Below are positions 50,637 through 62,589 of a DNA stretch of 64,000 bases, piece by piece. Source of the DNA: Oscheius sp. JU75 (Eukaryota > Nematoda > Chromadorea > Rhabditida > Rhabditidae). Under the pieces are notes generated by a model. It worked only from the letters and a program-made list of their open reading frames with translations. It was not told the DNA's origin and made no database searches. The stretch is taken from positions 7,192,001-7,256,000 of the forward strand of contig JASJZC010000006.1 in the NCBI GenBank assembly GCA_037178855.1, written 5' to 3'. A program made the position numbers and the translations under genes. Every line of letters starts with the position of its first letter. Positions within the stretch are counted from its first letter, which is position 1.

Positions 50637-53600
50637 CCTTCTTCCAGTTTATCCCCGTGCTTTACGATCTATCCACTGCTTGTTTCTCCATTTTGCCGAC
50701 TTTTTCTCATGTTGTTTTTGTTGAGCTCGATTTTTTTTTATGAAAGTGCTCAGGGAAGAATCGGACGTGCAAACGCGCAATGACAAGGCGTCCATCATTT
50801 TTGGTGTCGGCACGAACACAAATTGGCATTGCTCTTTCATTTTATGGCTGATTTGAGTGTCAAGACAAGGGTGCGAGAGAGAGAGAGAGAGACCCTCTAT
50901 CGAATTCCAACTCCCGGTTAAGCAATTCCTGTGTGACAGCTCGCGCCGACTTATGGATGTCATCCTTTGGGACACACGACGGTGTTCCTGGGGGCGAGGG
51001 AGCGACATCCTCTCGCGTGATTTCTTTTCTCCACTTTGAAACTACGAATTTTTTATCGAGCTGGAGCCACGAACAAATATTTTGATATCGTTTTAACAGG
51101 AATTCCCGATCCCTCTTTTATTCGAAGCTCGGTCTACTTTGACCAGTTATGTCGGATATTATTAGGTCATCATGCGGCTTCGTCTCATCCAAACTGATGT
51201 AATTGTCCAATAGGGTCTGCCTTGTACTATTTCCCCGTCTGTAGAGATGGTTTACTGCCGAAATTGTAGAGACAGAAAGCTATGAAGATGTTATGTTGAA
51301 CCGTTCTATCTCTTCATTGTTTCGTTCAAAAGATTATCTGTTTTCGGATCATCTGAGACCAATGTATTCAGTGAGGGAGACCTAATAATTGTGACCATCA
51401 AGGTCTCTTCTAATGCCTCTTCTTCCCCTCACTCCTTGTTTCGGGACCTCTCAAAAGAGGGCAATACAACAAACTTCAATGAGTCTTCTTTTTCGGCTCC
51501 TTTTTCAACCAGAAGGAGTGATTTGTGTCCAGATCGTCCTGCGCGATATCCCCTCTCTCCTGAATTCCCTCCAGAAGGATATATGCTAATCCGAATGAGT
51601 GCACCTAAATTTCTTAACATATGCATATCCCCCCTCGATCTCATTCTCTTTTTCAATTCTTCGGTTTCAGAGTTGATGGGAGTCAAGAGACGCGATTATA
51701 GGACCTTTTCTCTGCTTCCTGGAATCGGAGGAAATGTGGATCTCGACGAGGAGAACGAGAGCTTTTTGGATAAGGCAAAGGTGAGAGTTATGATTAGACA
51801 GGAAAAAATTTACTGGTACAGTGGAACAAACTTGTGAAGAGTTTATTTTCCGCTGCACGTGTCCATCTTTCAACGTTTGACCTCGGGGGGATTGTTGTCG
51901 TGATCTGATAAAGCCATTTCGAGTTGTATCTCAACACGTCCAAACTCAGGACGAGAGAGAGGGATTTTGAACTATAGCGAACTCTGTACTTTCTTTTGTA
52001 CACGACAGAGGACGAAAATGTGTACGCGGCGCTGGGGGGGCCCAAAAGTGTCGCCGACTGTAATTGCCGTTCTTTCTGCAGGCCCTCCTCGTGCTGCTTG
52101 AGAATTGGAAACTCAATGAGACTTTCAATATGTCTGGTGGGACGATATGATTTGAATGTGGTCTTCCCTGGAAGCAACATAAATATAAGACAACGTCAAA
52201 AGTCAGTTGGAGATTCTGGTAGAGTAGATGTATAATGAGCGAGAGATAGATATCATGGTGCTTCGATACACCCTTTGGTATGTCAAGAACCTTTCGACGC
52301 TTTATATTTCCGACCAATGCATTTTGATAAACGGGCTGCCGACACTTGACTCCTTCTTCCACTTTGAAAAACCCTCCTGTTACAAATGGCTGCATGTTAC
52401 CAAGCTCCTAGACGAGATGTCATCGGCAAAAAGGTCAGAGGAAATAAGTATCTCCCTGGAGAGTCGGAGATTGAAGTGGAAAAGAAGAGAGAGCGCCGCC
52501 TCATCATTCAGATCGGTAGCTGTAAATCAGTCGAGGAGGAGTCTTTTGAAGAAATTGCTCCAATTTCAATCTATCACCAAGCACAAGACGAACGTGTAAA
52601 TGTGTCCCGCCGGCCTCGTTCAATCCTATTAGCAATTTTTCGCGGGTACAAGATCAGATGGACGTCTTTACACTGCCACTAACACATTCATTTGATGAAC
52701 GGACTGTCCGGCGTCTTGATCCCACGGGCGGACTTTGGAATGTTGCAGAGCATTTCACTTGCTACCTTAGGGAGTAAGAGTTACCTGGACTAATTTTTTC
52801 TTAACTACTAACGCATCAGCCTGCCGCCTCTCCTTCCTAACCTGTCCACCTGCTCCCGGAAAAATCTGGCGTGGTTCTGCCGCTTATCCTGCCCCCTTCT
52901 TCATAACCTGACACCAAGTCAATAGAAAGTTGCCAAGTGACCACTGTTTAGCCAGACAATGTAAGAGAATTTCGCTTCGGAAAGGTTCTTTGAGGGTATA
53001 AGTTATCAGAGATGGAAAAAGGTAAGGGATCTGAAGCATGGCAAATTAGAAACATAGGAGAATTGCAGAATGTTGACAGCCGAAGGCGCTTATCGGACAA
53101 GTCGTCCTAAAATGTTGAATGTACTCGAAGGACCACCCAGTTTGCTGTTTTAAAACCTCTGGCTCGTTGTGTCATTAGTAGAGACCATAAAATGGAGATT
53201 GGGTTGTGGTTTTCACGCGGGCTGTCACTGACACGCCTTCTCACGTCTCCAGTTTTCATGCATTATCGCCCTCTCAAACAAACGCATGATTGCTACATTT
53301 GGTACTGCAGCTTTCACCAGTAAGGCAAGTCTTTCCTGCATGGTTTGCAACATTGGCTGGGGAATTCAACGAACAAGTAAGATGAGACCAGGGTCTTCGC
53401 GAATCTCATTACCAAAACAATTTATTGTCTGGCTCAGTGGACAGTGTTCAGTCATGTCCATGTTTCTCTACTTTCAGGTGAGACTGTTTACAGTTGCATT
53501 TGCTCTATTCTGCAATTCAGAGTTCTTTGTGTTAGACCAGCCGTCCTTTAGTCTTGACTTAGCACTGACAATAGGCGGCTGTCTTGCTTCTCCAATAGCC

Positions 53601-54015
53601 TGTACCTAAGTTTCTCCAAAAGCTGACTTGTCAACTTCCTTTTTGACATGCCATGACTTGCCATCTTTTTTCTCGTGGCGACGGACGAACACTATTGCAC
53701 TTTAGATCTAGAGCAACTGTTGCCTGTATATAGATGATCAAATATAACTATTCAATTTGCCGATCTGCAGCGTGACCAATGATGGTCCTGTTTGTACTCG
53801 CTTGCCGAGTCGGGACGCAGTGTTCTGAAAATGTACTGGGGGTAAGGGGGTGACAAAACTATTCGAAACTTTGCCTTCTCTTCTTCTGTTGTGGCACACA
53901 CACCGTGATTTATTTGCATCCCATACAGTTGTGTTTTCCCCCAGAGGGTAGTCCGTTATGAGAGCGAGAGACTCTTGTCGACAGCTCCGCCCCTCACTTG
54001 CTGCTGTTCTGCTCT
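50637..54015. other. About 3.4 kb with no confident gene; weak coding candidates on both strands
   Basis: Three weak candidates are noted. On the minus strand, 51960-52395 gives MQPFVTGGFFKVEEGVKCRQ and, after a possible intron with a cttccag acceptor, TTFKSYRPTRHIESLIEFPI and a polar tail. On the plus strand, 52386-52516 gives MAACYQAPRRDVIGKKVRGN, overlapping the first in antisense, and 52600-52770 is open. Another plus exon-like frame ends NVDLDEENESFLDKAK at 51780. None resembles a known family. A GA microsatellite lies at about 50875-50893. Confidence 0.35.
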
Positions 54016-57000
54016 ATGAACGAGCTGATTCTCGACGTGCCTCTACTAACAACTCGACCAGAGGATTCTGGTTGTGATTCTGCTAGTCCACAGTCTTCAA
54101 AACACAGTGTAGAAGAAAACTATTTATTGGTTCCCCAACCTCGACGCCCCGTCGAGCGGAGGCAGTCTTTCATCGGCGATGTCTATGACAAAGCTGCCTC
54201 TGTTACAAAGGTCACTTTCCCACAATCATTCCCACAAACAGATGCTTCTTTCTTTCTCACAGATTGAGGTTTCAGGATTTGGGGAAAGCGGTGCCAGAAA
54301 AGACAAAAGAGGTCCGGGTAGAGCTCAGTCATGCATTCAGCGAATTCTGTAAGGAGACCACGGCTCATGGTTTGCCCATGGTAGGTCTCTTTCTCTCTCT
54401 TTTTTTAAAGTTTAAAAGCTCAGGTTCTCAATCGACACACGTGGATCAAAGTCATATGGATAATCCTAAGCATAATATCTATCATCCTCTTCAGTTACAA
54501 TGTCGCTCAAATTGTTAAAAAGTTCAACAAGAAGGACAAGATTGTCAATGTTGAGGTGGGATTTGAACGATAAAAATATGAAGTGTAAGCATTGGATGCT
54601 AATTCAAACAGTGACATTGGAGCGAAACAATCGAAGTTCTTTTCAACTAGATTGGGTATCCAATAATGAAAGGTGTTCTACAGCGAGCCACAATCACTCT
54701 ATATTCAGTTGGAGTTCGAGTCAGCCCCCTTCCCGGCTGTGACCGTCTGCAATTTGAACCCATTCAAGCGACATTTGGCGCGGAGCGTTCCGGAAATCTC
54801 GGAGACGGTGAGGAAGTCTAAAGAGGCCCTTTAATCCACTTGTTCTTCGTGCTCGAGAGCGAGCGAGACCAAAAAAGAAGTAGAGGGACTAATGGAACAA
54901 ATTGCAGCTCGATGCATTCCATCAGGCGGTCATCTTTAGCAATGACGCGTTGTCTGGAGGAAGGAGGAAAAGGGATGCTGAAGGTGGGTTCCGAGGCGTG
55001 AAATCACCATCGGGATTTATTTGATGGTGAATTATTTATTACTACTTTGGAACGCGAGCCGAGACATTGTCTTTTGGAGGATGCTAAGAAGCTTTTGGAA
55101 ACAGGGAAACATTGATTTGCAACGGATAGGTTCTGTCGTTACCCCTGAACATCGATAGCTCAGCTCTGATATTTGAGGTCTTTCTACGAGAAGAGTGGCG
55201 GTCTCTGATTATTCAGAGACCTCTAGATAACTTCTATCCGTTAAATGAAGTTTAATCTTTTGTTTATTTTCAGAAAACAACCGCTACGTGCAGTACGAGC
55301 CAGTCTACTCTGCTTGTGAGTGCAAGCGTGGACCTGAGAATGAGTGTATTGGTCAGTCTCTAATTCGTCTTCCCTTCACAGAACTGTTTAGGAAATGACG
55401 GTGTTCCTCCCAGTCTGAACGAGGCCTGCATCTGTAACTTTGACCGGACCGATGCCTCTGCCTGGCCATGTTACACAACAGCGTTTGTTATTTCTTTATC
55501 CAAAAAAAGAACTCTTCTCGATCAAACTCAGAAGAACCAAAGCGCATAATTTTTCACTGCTAATCCCTTGGACCCGGATTGTCACTACGGGCAGGACAGA
55601 CGTTTGTCAGTCGAATTAATCAGGCGGCTCTCGCGTTTACAACCTGGCGACAACCATCATCTGAGATTGATGCAAACTTTACGATGAGCGAAAAGCACTT
55701 GCCGGCAAAACACATCATAAACAAGAGCGGGTGTTTTCAGGACATGGAAGGAGTCTATCTGTCCAGAATGCAATGACATCGGCTTCTGCAATGTTCCCAA
55801 CTCGACCGGAGTCGACTCGATACCGTGTTTCTGTCAGCTGGTGAGTCCGAGTCATCGGCTAGTAGCAGTTCGCTGAATGTCACCAATGATATATACCATC
55901 TGATTCACCTTCTCCCACAGGGCGAGACCCAGTCGGTCCACTGGAAAAGTAAACCGCACAGCCTGACTGAAAGACAGATGTCGAGAAAGAAAGAAGTGTC
56001 TTCAGAAAATGGGCTACTGTGTGCTGAAGTCGGAGAAGAGGTTGAAAAGAATCTGGGAGGTGCGAGGAAAGAAGATTCCGGCGAAGAACAGTCCCTTCCG
56101 CAAAGAGTTTATGGAGCAGTTGACCAAGCTCGGCTACGGTAACATGACTGACCAGGTGGCAATCACAACTCATGCCAAGGAAAAGTATGTTTTACTAAAA
56201 AGTTCGACACATAGCAGCATTCAGACTGATTCTGAAAATGTCTGCTCTTCCGAGAGAAAGACGAGCCGCTCTAGGATACGACAAATCGGAACTGATCAAG
56301 ATGTGCTCCTTCAATGGTCTTCAGTGTGACATCAACTCCGAGTTCAGGTTTCACTTCTTGTGAGAATAACTAATTCAAGCTATTTCCGGCTGCATACAGA
56401 TGCTTCTTTTGGCAACTGTTACACGTTCAACTGGAACGGAAATATCACAAAGACCAGCAGTCGGGCCGGTCCAAATCATGGTGAGTCTCCTTTGAATTAT
56501 ACAAACTTTTGATCTCTACTCTTGATACTTGAGCTCATTTTTAGGACTAAGACTGATGATGTTCGTGAACTCATCCGATTACTTACCCACTACAGAAGCT
56601 ACAGGAGTCCGAATAGCCATCCATGGACAAGGAGAATGCCCCTTTCCCGATACTTTCGGGTATACAGATCCACACACAATTAAAATCTCGTTTTAGGTAT
56701 TCTGCTCCTACAGGCGCTGTCAGCTCGTTTGGGATAGCCCTCGTGAGTTATTCATGGCCTTGTTTAGGGGATAAGACTCTTGGGATTCCGGTAGGATGAA
56801 TATGTTTGGGAGTTCATCACTCACGGGTCCGAAACAACGCGTCAACAACTCTGATATCGTGAAAACTTTTGAAAACAGTCACTCAAGACTGACGGCGTTG
56901 AATGATAAAAAATGTTCTAGTTATGTTTCAAGATTTCAATTTTGCTCAATCGCCTATCTGCTTTTCAGAGAAAAGTCTACCGTCTCCCGATCCCGAATGG

Positions 57001-57742
57001 AACCTGTCACGACGGACAACTCGACCGTGATAATATTTATCGAAAGTACAAGTATGAGCCTGAGGTATTGGGACACTAAACCCTTTCAATTTCGTTTTTT
57101 AGGGCTGTTTCCGCTCCTGCTACCAGCGTCGGATCGTGAGGAAATGTGGCTGTGCAGATCCGCGTTTTCCACCTACCAGTGAAAACGATCTCCTCTGCGA
57201 CGCGCGGAATCCCGATGTTGGTTAGTTATTATTATATACACTCATTCACTATCAAATCCATAGAAAAGTGTTTACTCTATGAAAGTGCCCGACTGGCGTC
57301 GAAGAAGAACCACTGCAAGTGTGTCCATCGGTGTGAACAGGATGTTTACACCACAACCTACTCGGCTGCCAAATGGCCGTCGGGAAGTATCAGAATGGAA
57401 TGTGATAACAAGGATAAGGACTGCAACAAGTACTATCAGTAGGTCTCTTTCAATTTCAAGTTCACAGAATTCAGTGAGCATGCGGCAATGCTGGAAATCT
57501 ATTACGAGCAGATGAGCTACGAGGTCCTGAAAGAGTCCGAGGCCTATCTGCTAGTCAACCTCGTTTCCGACATCGGCGGACAGGCTGGTCTCTGGATGGG
57601 AGCCTCTATCCTCACCTGCTTCGAGTTGTCCTCCTTCTTTGTCCGAATCCTGTGGATATCTTGCTGTCAGAGACGAAAAGCAGCGAAGAATTTGGACGAC
57701 AATATAAACGAGAAGTCCGAGAATCATTACGAGAACTCTTGA
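54016..57742 (+). CDS. DEG/ENaC sodium channel subunit
   Basis: Amiloride-sensitive-type channel subunit of the plasma membrane. About 15 exons. A cytosolic N-terminus ([20 protein letters not shown]) and a helix 1 exon ([19 protein letters not shown]) precede the family signature [16 protein letters not shown] furin-type site, [10 protein letters not shown], lies in the finger/knuckle region. A large cysteine-rich extracellular domain follows: [56 protein letters not shown] and [14 protein letters not shown]. Helix 2 has the selectivity filter in [17 protein letters not shown]. The tail is short and acidic/basic, ending NHYENS. Frame is intact throughout the exons checked. Nematodes have many such genes; the subfamily was not resolved. 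The start is the first ATG in frame. Confidence 0.92.
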
Positions 57743-58014
57743 GAAGACTACGAGTCGGTGTGTGTACAGTGATCTCACGTGCTTTTTCAAATGTTACGAG
57801 TATTTTCGAGCAAGTAAACTGTTTTCAATCTAGTCCTAGGAGGTGACTGAAACGATTTCGAGTCCTGCCAAGAGTTGGTACTTTGAGAGGTCAGAATACC
57901 ATCAGCCAGGAAGGTACTGTCTGCTGTTATTGCTCCCATTCAAGAGGACTGACAGAGAGAGCTGGACATAAAAGTTGTGTTCTGCAAATATCCATTTAAA
58001 ATTGTCCTCGCGTC

Positions 58015-58140
58015 TCTGTAAGTGTGGCTGCCTGAAGCTTCAATTGATAATTTTTGCCAACTACTTTGTGCGCACAGTCAGACCAGAGTCAGTTCGGGAG
58101 GAAGCTTTGTTGGGAGAACGTTGCTCCTGTCACGTTACCC
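58015..58140 (+). repeat. Dispersed repeat, copy C (partial, diverged)
   Basis: Matches the first half of copies A and B with gaps: GCCTGAAGCTTCAATTGATA, CTACTTTGTG and TTGCTCCTGTCACG blocks occur in the same order. It lies between the DEG/ENaC gene and the small membrane protein gene, about 1 kb from copy B. Confidence 0.45.
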
Positions 58141-58233
58141 TTGATTGGATGAAATGCGGACAGGTTTAAGTGGGAGAAAACGGTCACGACAGTTGGACAA
58201 AAGCAAGTAGAAATCGAGCAGTTTTGGAAGGAA

Positions 58234-58394
58234 TGAGATTATTACTGGCACTTGTTCTACTGAACTTGGGATTGCTGATTGTCGCCATCGTGCCATTCTA
58301 CCCGGCATCGACCTACCTCTTCGACGTCATCAATATGCCCTACATCGCGATCCGGGACATATTCGAGAAGTACAACTACCAACTCGTACAGTAG
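58234..58394 (+). CDS. Tiny membrane protein, 53 residues
   Basis: A single-exon frame: an N-terminal hydrophobic helix (MRLLLALVLLNLGLLIVAIV) followed by PFYPASTYLFDVINMPYIAI and a polar end, EKYNYQLVQ. It is either a signal-anchored microprotein or a secreted short peptide. GC-rich third positions and the coherent composition suggest it is translated. The frame stays open upstream but has no further ATG. An aataaa signal follows the stop within 12 bp. I do not recognise a family; small mitochondrial or ER membrane subunits look like this. Confidence 0.5.
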
Positions 58395-58772
58395 CTCGTA
58401 ATAAAAACTCCATCTTTCTTCCCGGCTTCAAGGTACGACCTTTTTCCTTTTTCCGAACAGGATTCTTACTAGCAGTATTAGGAACTGCTGTCGACACATA
58501 GTCATCACTGTTTGCCTGTATTCTCCCAAATCCTCAGTTTGTGTTCAATATAAACAACCCCAGACCTCTCATCTCCGCACCAGTCGACTGCACTCTGTTT
58601 ACGAGCACGTATTCTCGCTCACAGCGGTAACATTTAAAGGGCGAAATTATAGTACACCTCAATTACAAAGCTATGTTTTGCGCTTTTTTGTCTTGTAAGT
58701 AGAAAGCAGCGAGTTATCGATTTGACGAATTTCTCACTACGCACTCTATTCTCCATTACCCACAATCCATCA

Positions 58773-61038
58773 ATGCCTAAATCACAGAAGCTGTCGAGCT
58801 ACGAGCTCCAGGTCATGGCGGACTCCAGTACTACCAGGAGTCCTGTGTCTGTACAGGAGCAGACAGTCGAACCGACGCCGAAACCAAAGAAAGTCAAGGT
58901 ATTGACACTTTTTTACCCTTGACATAGACCAAATACAGGTAACAACGACTGAAAAACAAGGAGCTGCTGTCAGTTCGATTGTAGAAGATCAAGATGCACC
59001 GGGTCCAAGCTCCAGAACGGCACAGGCTCGCTCTCTTCGAAGTGAGTCTATCTATTTCAAAATACCCAAAAGTCTCCGCGTGTGTCTGTCTGAAGCCCTA
59101 ATTGGTAATTCGTCAGTTACTTTGTGACAGCGATTACTCTTTGCAAGTCATGACAGGTTGAGAGATGCGTCCCTAGAAAAATGCTGCTCCTGTACGGAAG
59201 CTTGTCTGGAACAACATCTACCTGTCACGAGCCCCAACCGGGCATCAGTCAAACTTGTTTAGTTAAGAGTACTTTCGATGGTTATGAAGCCAAGTTCGGA
59301 AATCAAACCTGGAGAGAAAATCCGCTCCTCCAAAACATAATTCTCGGTCACAGGAAACGACTCGGATTCATTCGACGAGTTCGAGCTGAAGTATGGAGCC
59401 AGTCATGTGATCAAACTCTTCGTCCCGGTCTCGATCTGCATGGCCATGGTCGTCGCGACAATGAACTCTATCAACTTCTACGCCGATAGTGGAGGAAGAC
59501 ATTTGTGAGTCCCCTGGTCTTTCAAGTCAATGTGTTTTCCAGAATCTACACACCGTTCGTCTCGGACAACGCAGATACCGGAACGAGAGCCTTGATGTCT
59601 GTCGGGAATGCTCTGGTGATGTTGACTGTGGTCGTCGTCATGACGAGCATCCTCATTCTACTGTACAAGTATCATTGCTATAAGGTAATCCACGGATGGC
59701 TTCTGATGAGTAGTTTCATGCTACTCTCATTCTTCACGACCATCTACGTTCAGTAGGTCATCTCTGCGGATAATCATAGTTTCCAATTAAGCGAAGTGAT
59801 GAGAGCTTACGATGTGGCGCTGTCCTCTGTGACAGTCTGTTTCTGTCTCTTCAACTTCGGGGCAGTCGGTATGATGTGTATTCACTGGAAGGGTCCCCTG
59901 AAACTCCAACAGTTCTATCTGATTCTCGTCTCCGCGCTCATGGCCCTCATCTTCATCAAGTACCTGCCCGATTGGACTGTTTGGTCCGTTCTTGCCGTGA
60001 TTTCTCTTTGGGATCTGGTGGCAGTTCTATGTCCGAAAGGACCTCTCCGAATTCTGGTAGAGACTGCTCAGGAGAGGAACGAGCCCATTTTCCCCGCTCT
60101 TATCTATTCCTGTGGGTCATTCTCGGTTTCTTTGCAATAGATATTCAGCCGGAATGGCTTATATTGTTGGTGGTGCAGTCGAAGGTGACGAACCCAAGGC
60201 TGGGTGCAGCAATGAGGCTGCTGAGAATGGGAGTGAGTCGTATTCAGAAGCATAAAGCCATATCTTTCTAGCCGGGACGAGTCAATGCTCAACGGAATCT
60301 GCTCACTCAACTCAAAGTCTGCTGAAGGAGGGGGGTATTCGCAAAGTCAAAAGGATAGCTGTTCCTCCTACCAGTACCGCCCAACAGCCACAAACTGCTC
60401 CTCGGGCTCTTTCGCTCAATTACGTTGAACTGGCCAGCAATGCGCCAACCAATAACGTGCAAAGACCTCCTCAACCAAGAACTAGACCACCGAGCAATGA
60501 AGAGAGTAAGTGCACACACTTGGATAGATGCTAGGTATCGTGTTTAGAAGGCGTCAAACTTGGCCTCGGGGACTTTATCTTCTATTCTGTCCTGGTTGGA
60601 AAGGCATCCTCTTACTTCGACTGGAATACTACAGGTATGATCTTTTCGAGCAGCCAGGGTAAACCAGTCCTTTGACCTCAAACGTTGTGAGACCCTCTGC
60701 CACAAACTTACCGTGCTTGATAGAACATTTGATCAGTAGACGGTATGTTCGTGTCGATAGGTCTCACAACAAACTTTTCAAAGATGTTTCCGCTAAAAGC
60801 GAACTGTTCTTTTATGTCGACTCTTGTCAAACTTGTCAACAGCTTTTAAATTTCAGTCGCTTGCTACGTGGCCATCTTGGTAGGTCTTTGTTTCACGCTC
60901 GTCCTTCTGGCAGTCATCAAAAGAGCTCTCCCCGCCCTTCCGATCTCCATTTTCGCCGGCTTGCTGTTCTACTTCTCCACACGTTTCTGTATAACTCCCT
61001 ATGTAACAGAAATCACGGAGCTTCAACTACTTTACTGA
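58773..61038 (+). CDS. sel-12: Presenilin, catalytic subunit of gamma-secretase
   Basis: Nine-pass aspartyl protease that cuts Notch and other membrane stubs. The N-terminus is polar ([20 protein letters not shown]). Then [55 protein letters not shown] and the first catalytic aspartate in [20 protein letters not shown] variable loop with [13 protein letters not shown] precedes the second aspartate, [20 protein letters not shown], and the PAL motif in [18 protein letters not shown]; the protein ends ELQLLY. Tyr of the usual YD motif is Trp here, as I recall for C. elegans SEL-12. Introns are mostly about 37-45 nt; the second one (about 59042-59352) contains a dispersed repeat. Length of about 440 residues is normal. 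Confidence 0.95.
59081..59262 (+). repeat. Dispersed repeat, copy B, inside a presenilin intron
   Basis: Best match to copy A (11170-11352) along its full length, about 180 bp, with substitutions and small gaps. It lies wholly within the enlarged presenilin intron, which explains why that intron is about 310 nt rather than about 40. Confidence 0.65.
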
Positions 61039-61270
61039 CCTTCTTTCGCTCTCATTCTGTGTCCTTCAAACATCTTCCATTTCAAACCATTCTCGATTAA
61101 AACAAGAGTATCTGTAGTTCTCTGCCTCAAACGGTGTCGCCTAAAGATCTCACAAATAAACTATTTTGCTTTACTATGTCCAGACAATGTCGAACAGGGT
61201 TCATCGGCCTTGGGTTCAAAGTACACTTTCGCTCTATTTCAGCGCTCTTCGGTCAGGACAAACTATCAGC

Positions 61271-62495
61271 ATGTTCTCCCTGAGACGGCTGGCCTTCTCC
61301 TATCGTCAGATGGCTTCAATGGCTCCGGATGTCTTCGAAACCAGTGTCACTTTCAAGAATAGTCAGGGAGAAAGCATCAATCTCAATGCCGTCTATCAGG
61401 TAGGCTCTTTTCGATGTCGCTCAGAACTTTAGAGCAGATTTTCGGGTCAAAGATATCCTTTTTCAGCTTAGGTATGTTCTGCAAAGTTGAACAGTTTGAT
61501 CTGTTCTTTAATGTTGTAGAACATACTTAAGCTACAAAAGCATAGTTTGGATTCGGAAAAGAAGTTTAGGACACACTCCCTTCAGGCTCCTCGATTGGCA
61601 CAGTTATCGGTCTCCACGGAGCTCCCGGATCCCATAACGATTTCAAGTACATCAGTCCTCTTCTGGCCAAGAAATCTATCCGCTTCATCGGAGTCAACTA
61701 TCCGGGATTTGGACACACGCCAGGTAAGAGTTTAGTTGTTTGCCTCTTGACCCTTCTTCAGGGCACGAACTTCTGAAGTTCAACAATGTGGAACGCCATG
61801 ACTTCGTCTCCAGTCTCATCACCCAGCTCGACTTGCAGAAGAATCTCGTCGTTTTGGGACACAGTCGTGGCACGGAGAATGCCATCATGCTGGCCTCAGA
61901 GGGCAAGATCTACGGGATTGTTCTACTCAATCCGACTGGACTTCGAATGCATCGTGGAATCAAGCCGTACTGGTTTATCCAGGCCTGCAACCGCCTCTAC
62001 AACACGCCCATTCCTGGTCTGAAGACTCTTCTTCATCCACTCTTCTTCCAATGTAAGTTCAGCTCAGTCTAGCGTCCCAAATGGGCATCTTTAGTGTACA
62101 AGGTTGTGAAGCTGAAAGTATCCGATGGTCAGTTGGCTGCTCACTGCCTGCAGACGATGGAAAATGTGGCCTTGGGAGAGCAGAAACGGTACATCGAGTT
62201 GGTCAACGGCAACCAAACGAAGGTCCTTTTCTGCTACGCTGGAAAGGATTGGCTAATCGAAGACGAGATCTCAAGAGATTGTGCCAAAGCCTTTAACATC
62301 GATCATCATCATAGTCAGACGACGGACAAGAAGGAGGAAGAGGAGCTCCTGGACAAGACGGCCGCCTCTTTCCAAAATAAGGGCTGCTCCGTCTACTTCG
62401 AAGCCGACGGTCACTTTCTCCAGAAGGCTCGTGCCGACTTTGTGGCAAATGCAATCGAAAAAATGTTCAAGGTTTCTCCGACCAGCAAACTGTAA
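61271..62495 (+). CDS. Alpha/beta hydrolase, DUF1057 type (copy 1)
   Basis: Serine-hydrolase fold protein. Exon 1 (MFSLRRLAFSYRQMASMAPD) may carry a mitochondrial or cryptic leader. Exon 2 begins at 61570 with DTLPSGSSIGTVIGLHGAPG and SHNDFKYISPLLAKK. The nucleophile elbow is VVLGHSRGTENAIMLA, with Ser in GHSRG. ADGHFLQKARADFV near the C-terminus supplies the likely catalytic His, and an acidic residue lies in the CYAGKDWLIED region. About 355 residues; ends SPTSKL. The GSHNDFKY/GHSRG combination is typical of DUF1057, a family I know mainly from nematodes; its substrate is unknown. It is the first of two tandem copies. The aag-type acceptor of intron 1 fits the paralogue alignment. Confidence 0.87.
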
Positions 62496-62589
62496 TGAAC
62501 ATTTCTATTCTCTTCATTGTATTTAACCGCGCGTTCGTTTCTCGAATGTTATTGAGACATAGGTTGAAAGGTTCATCAACCGGATTCAG

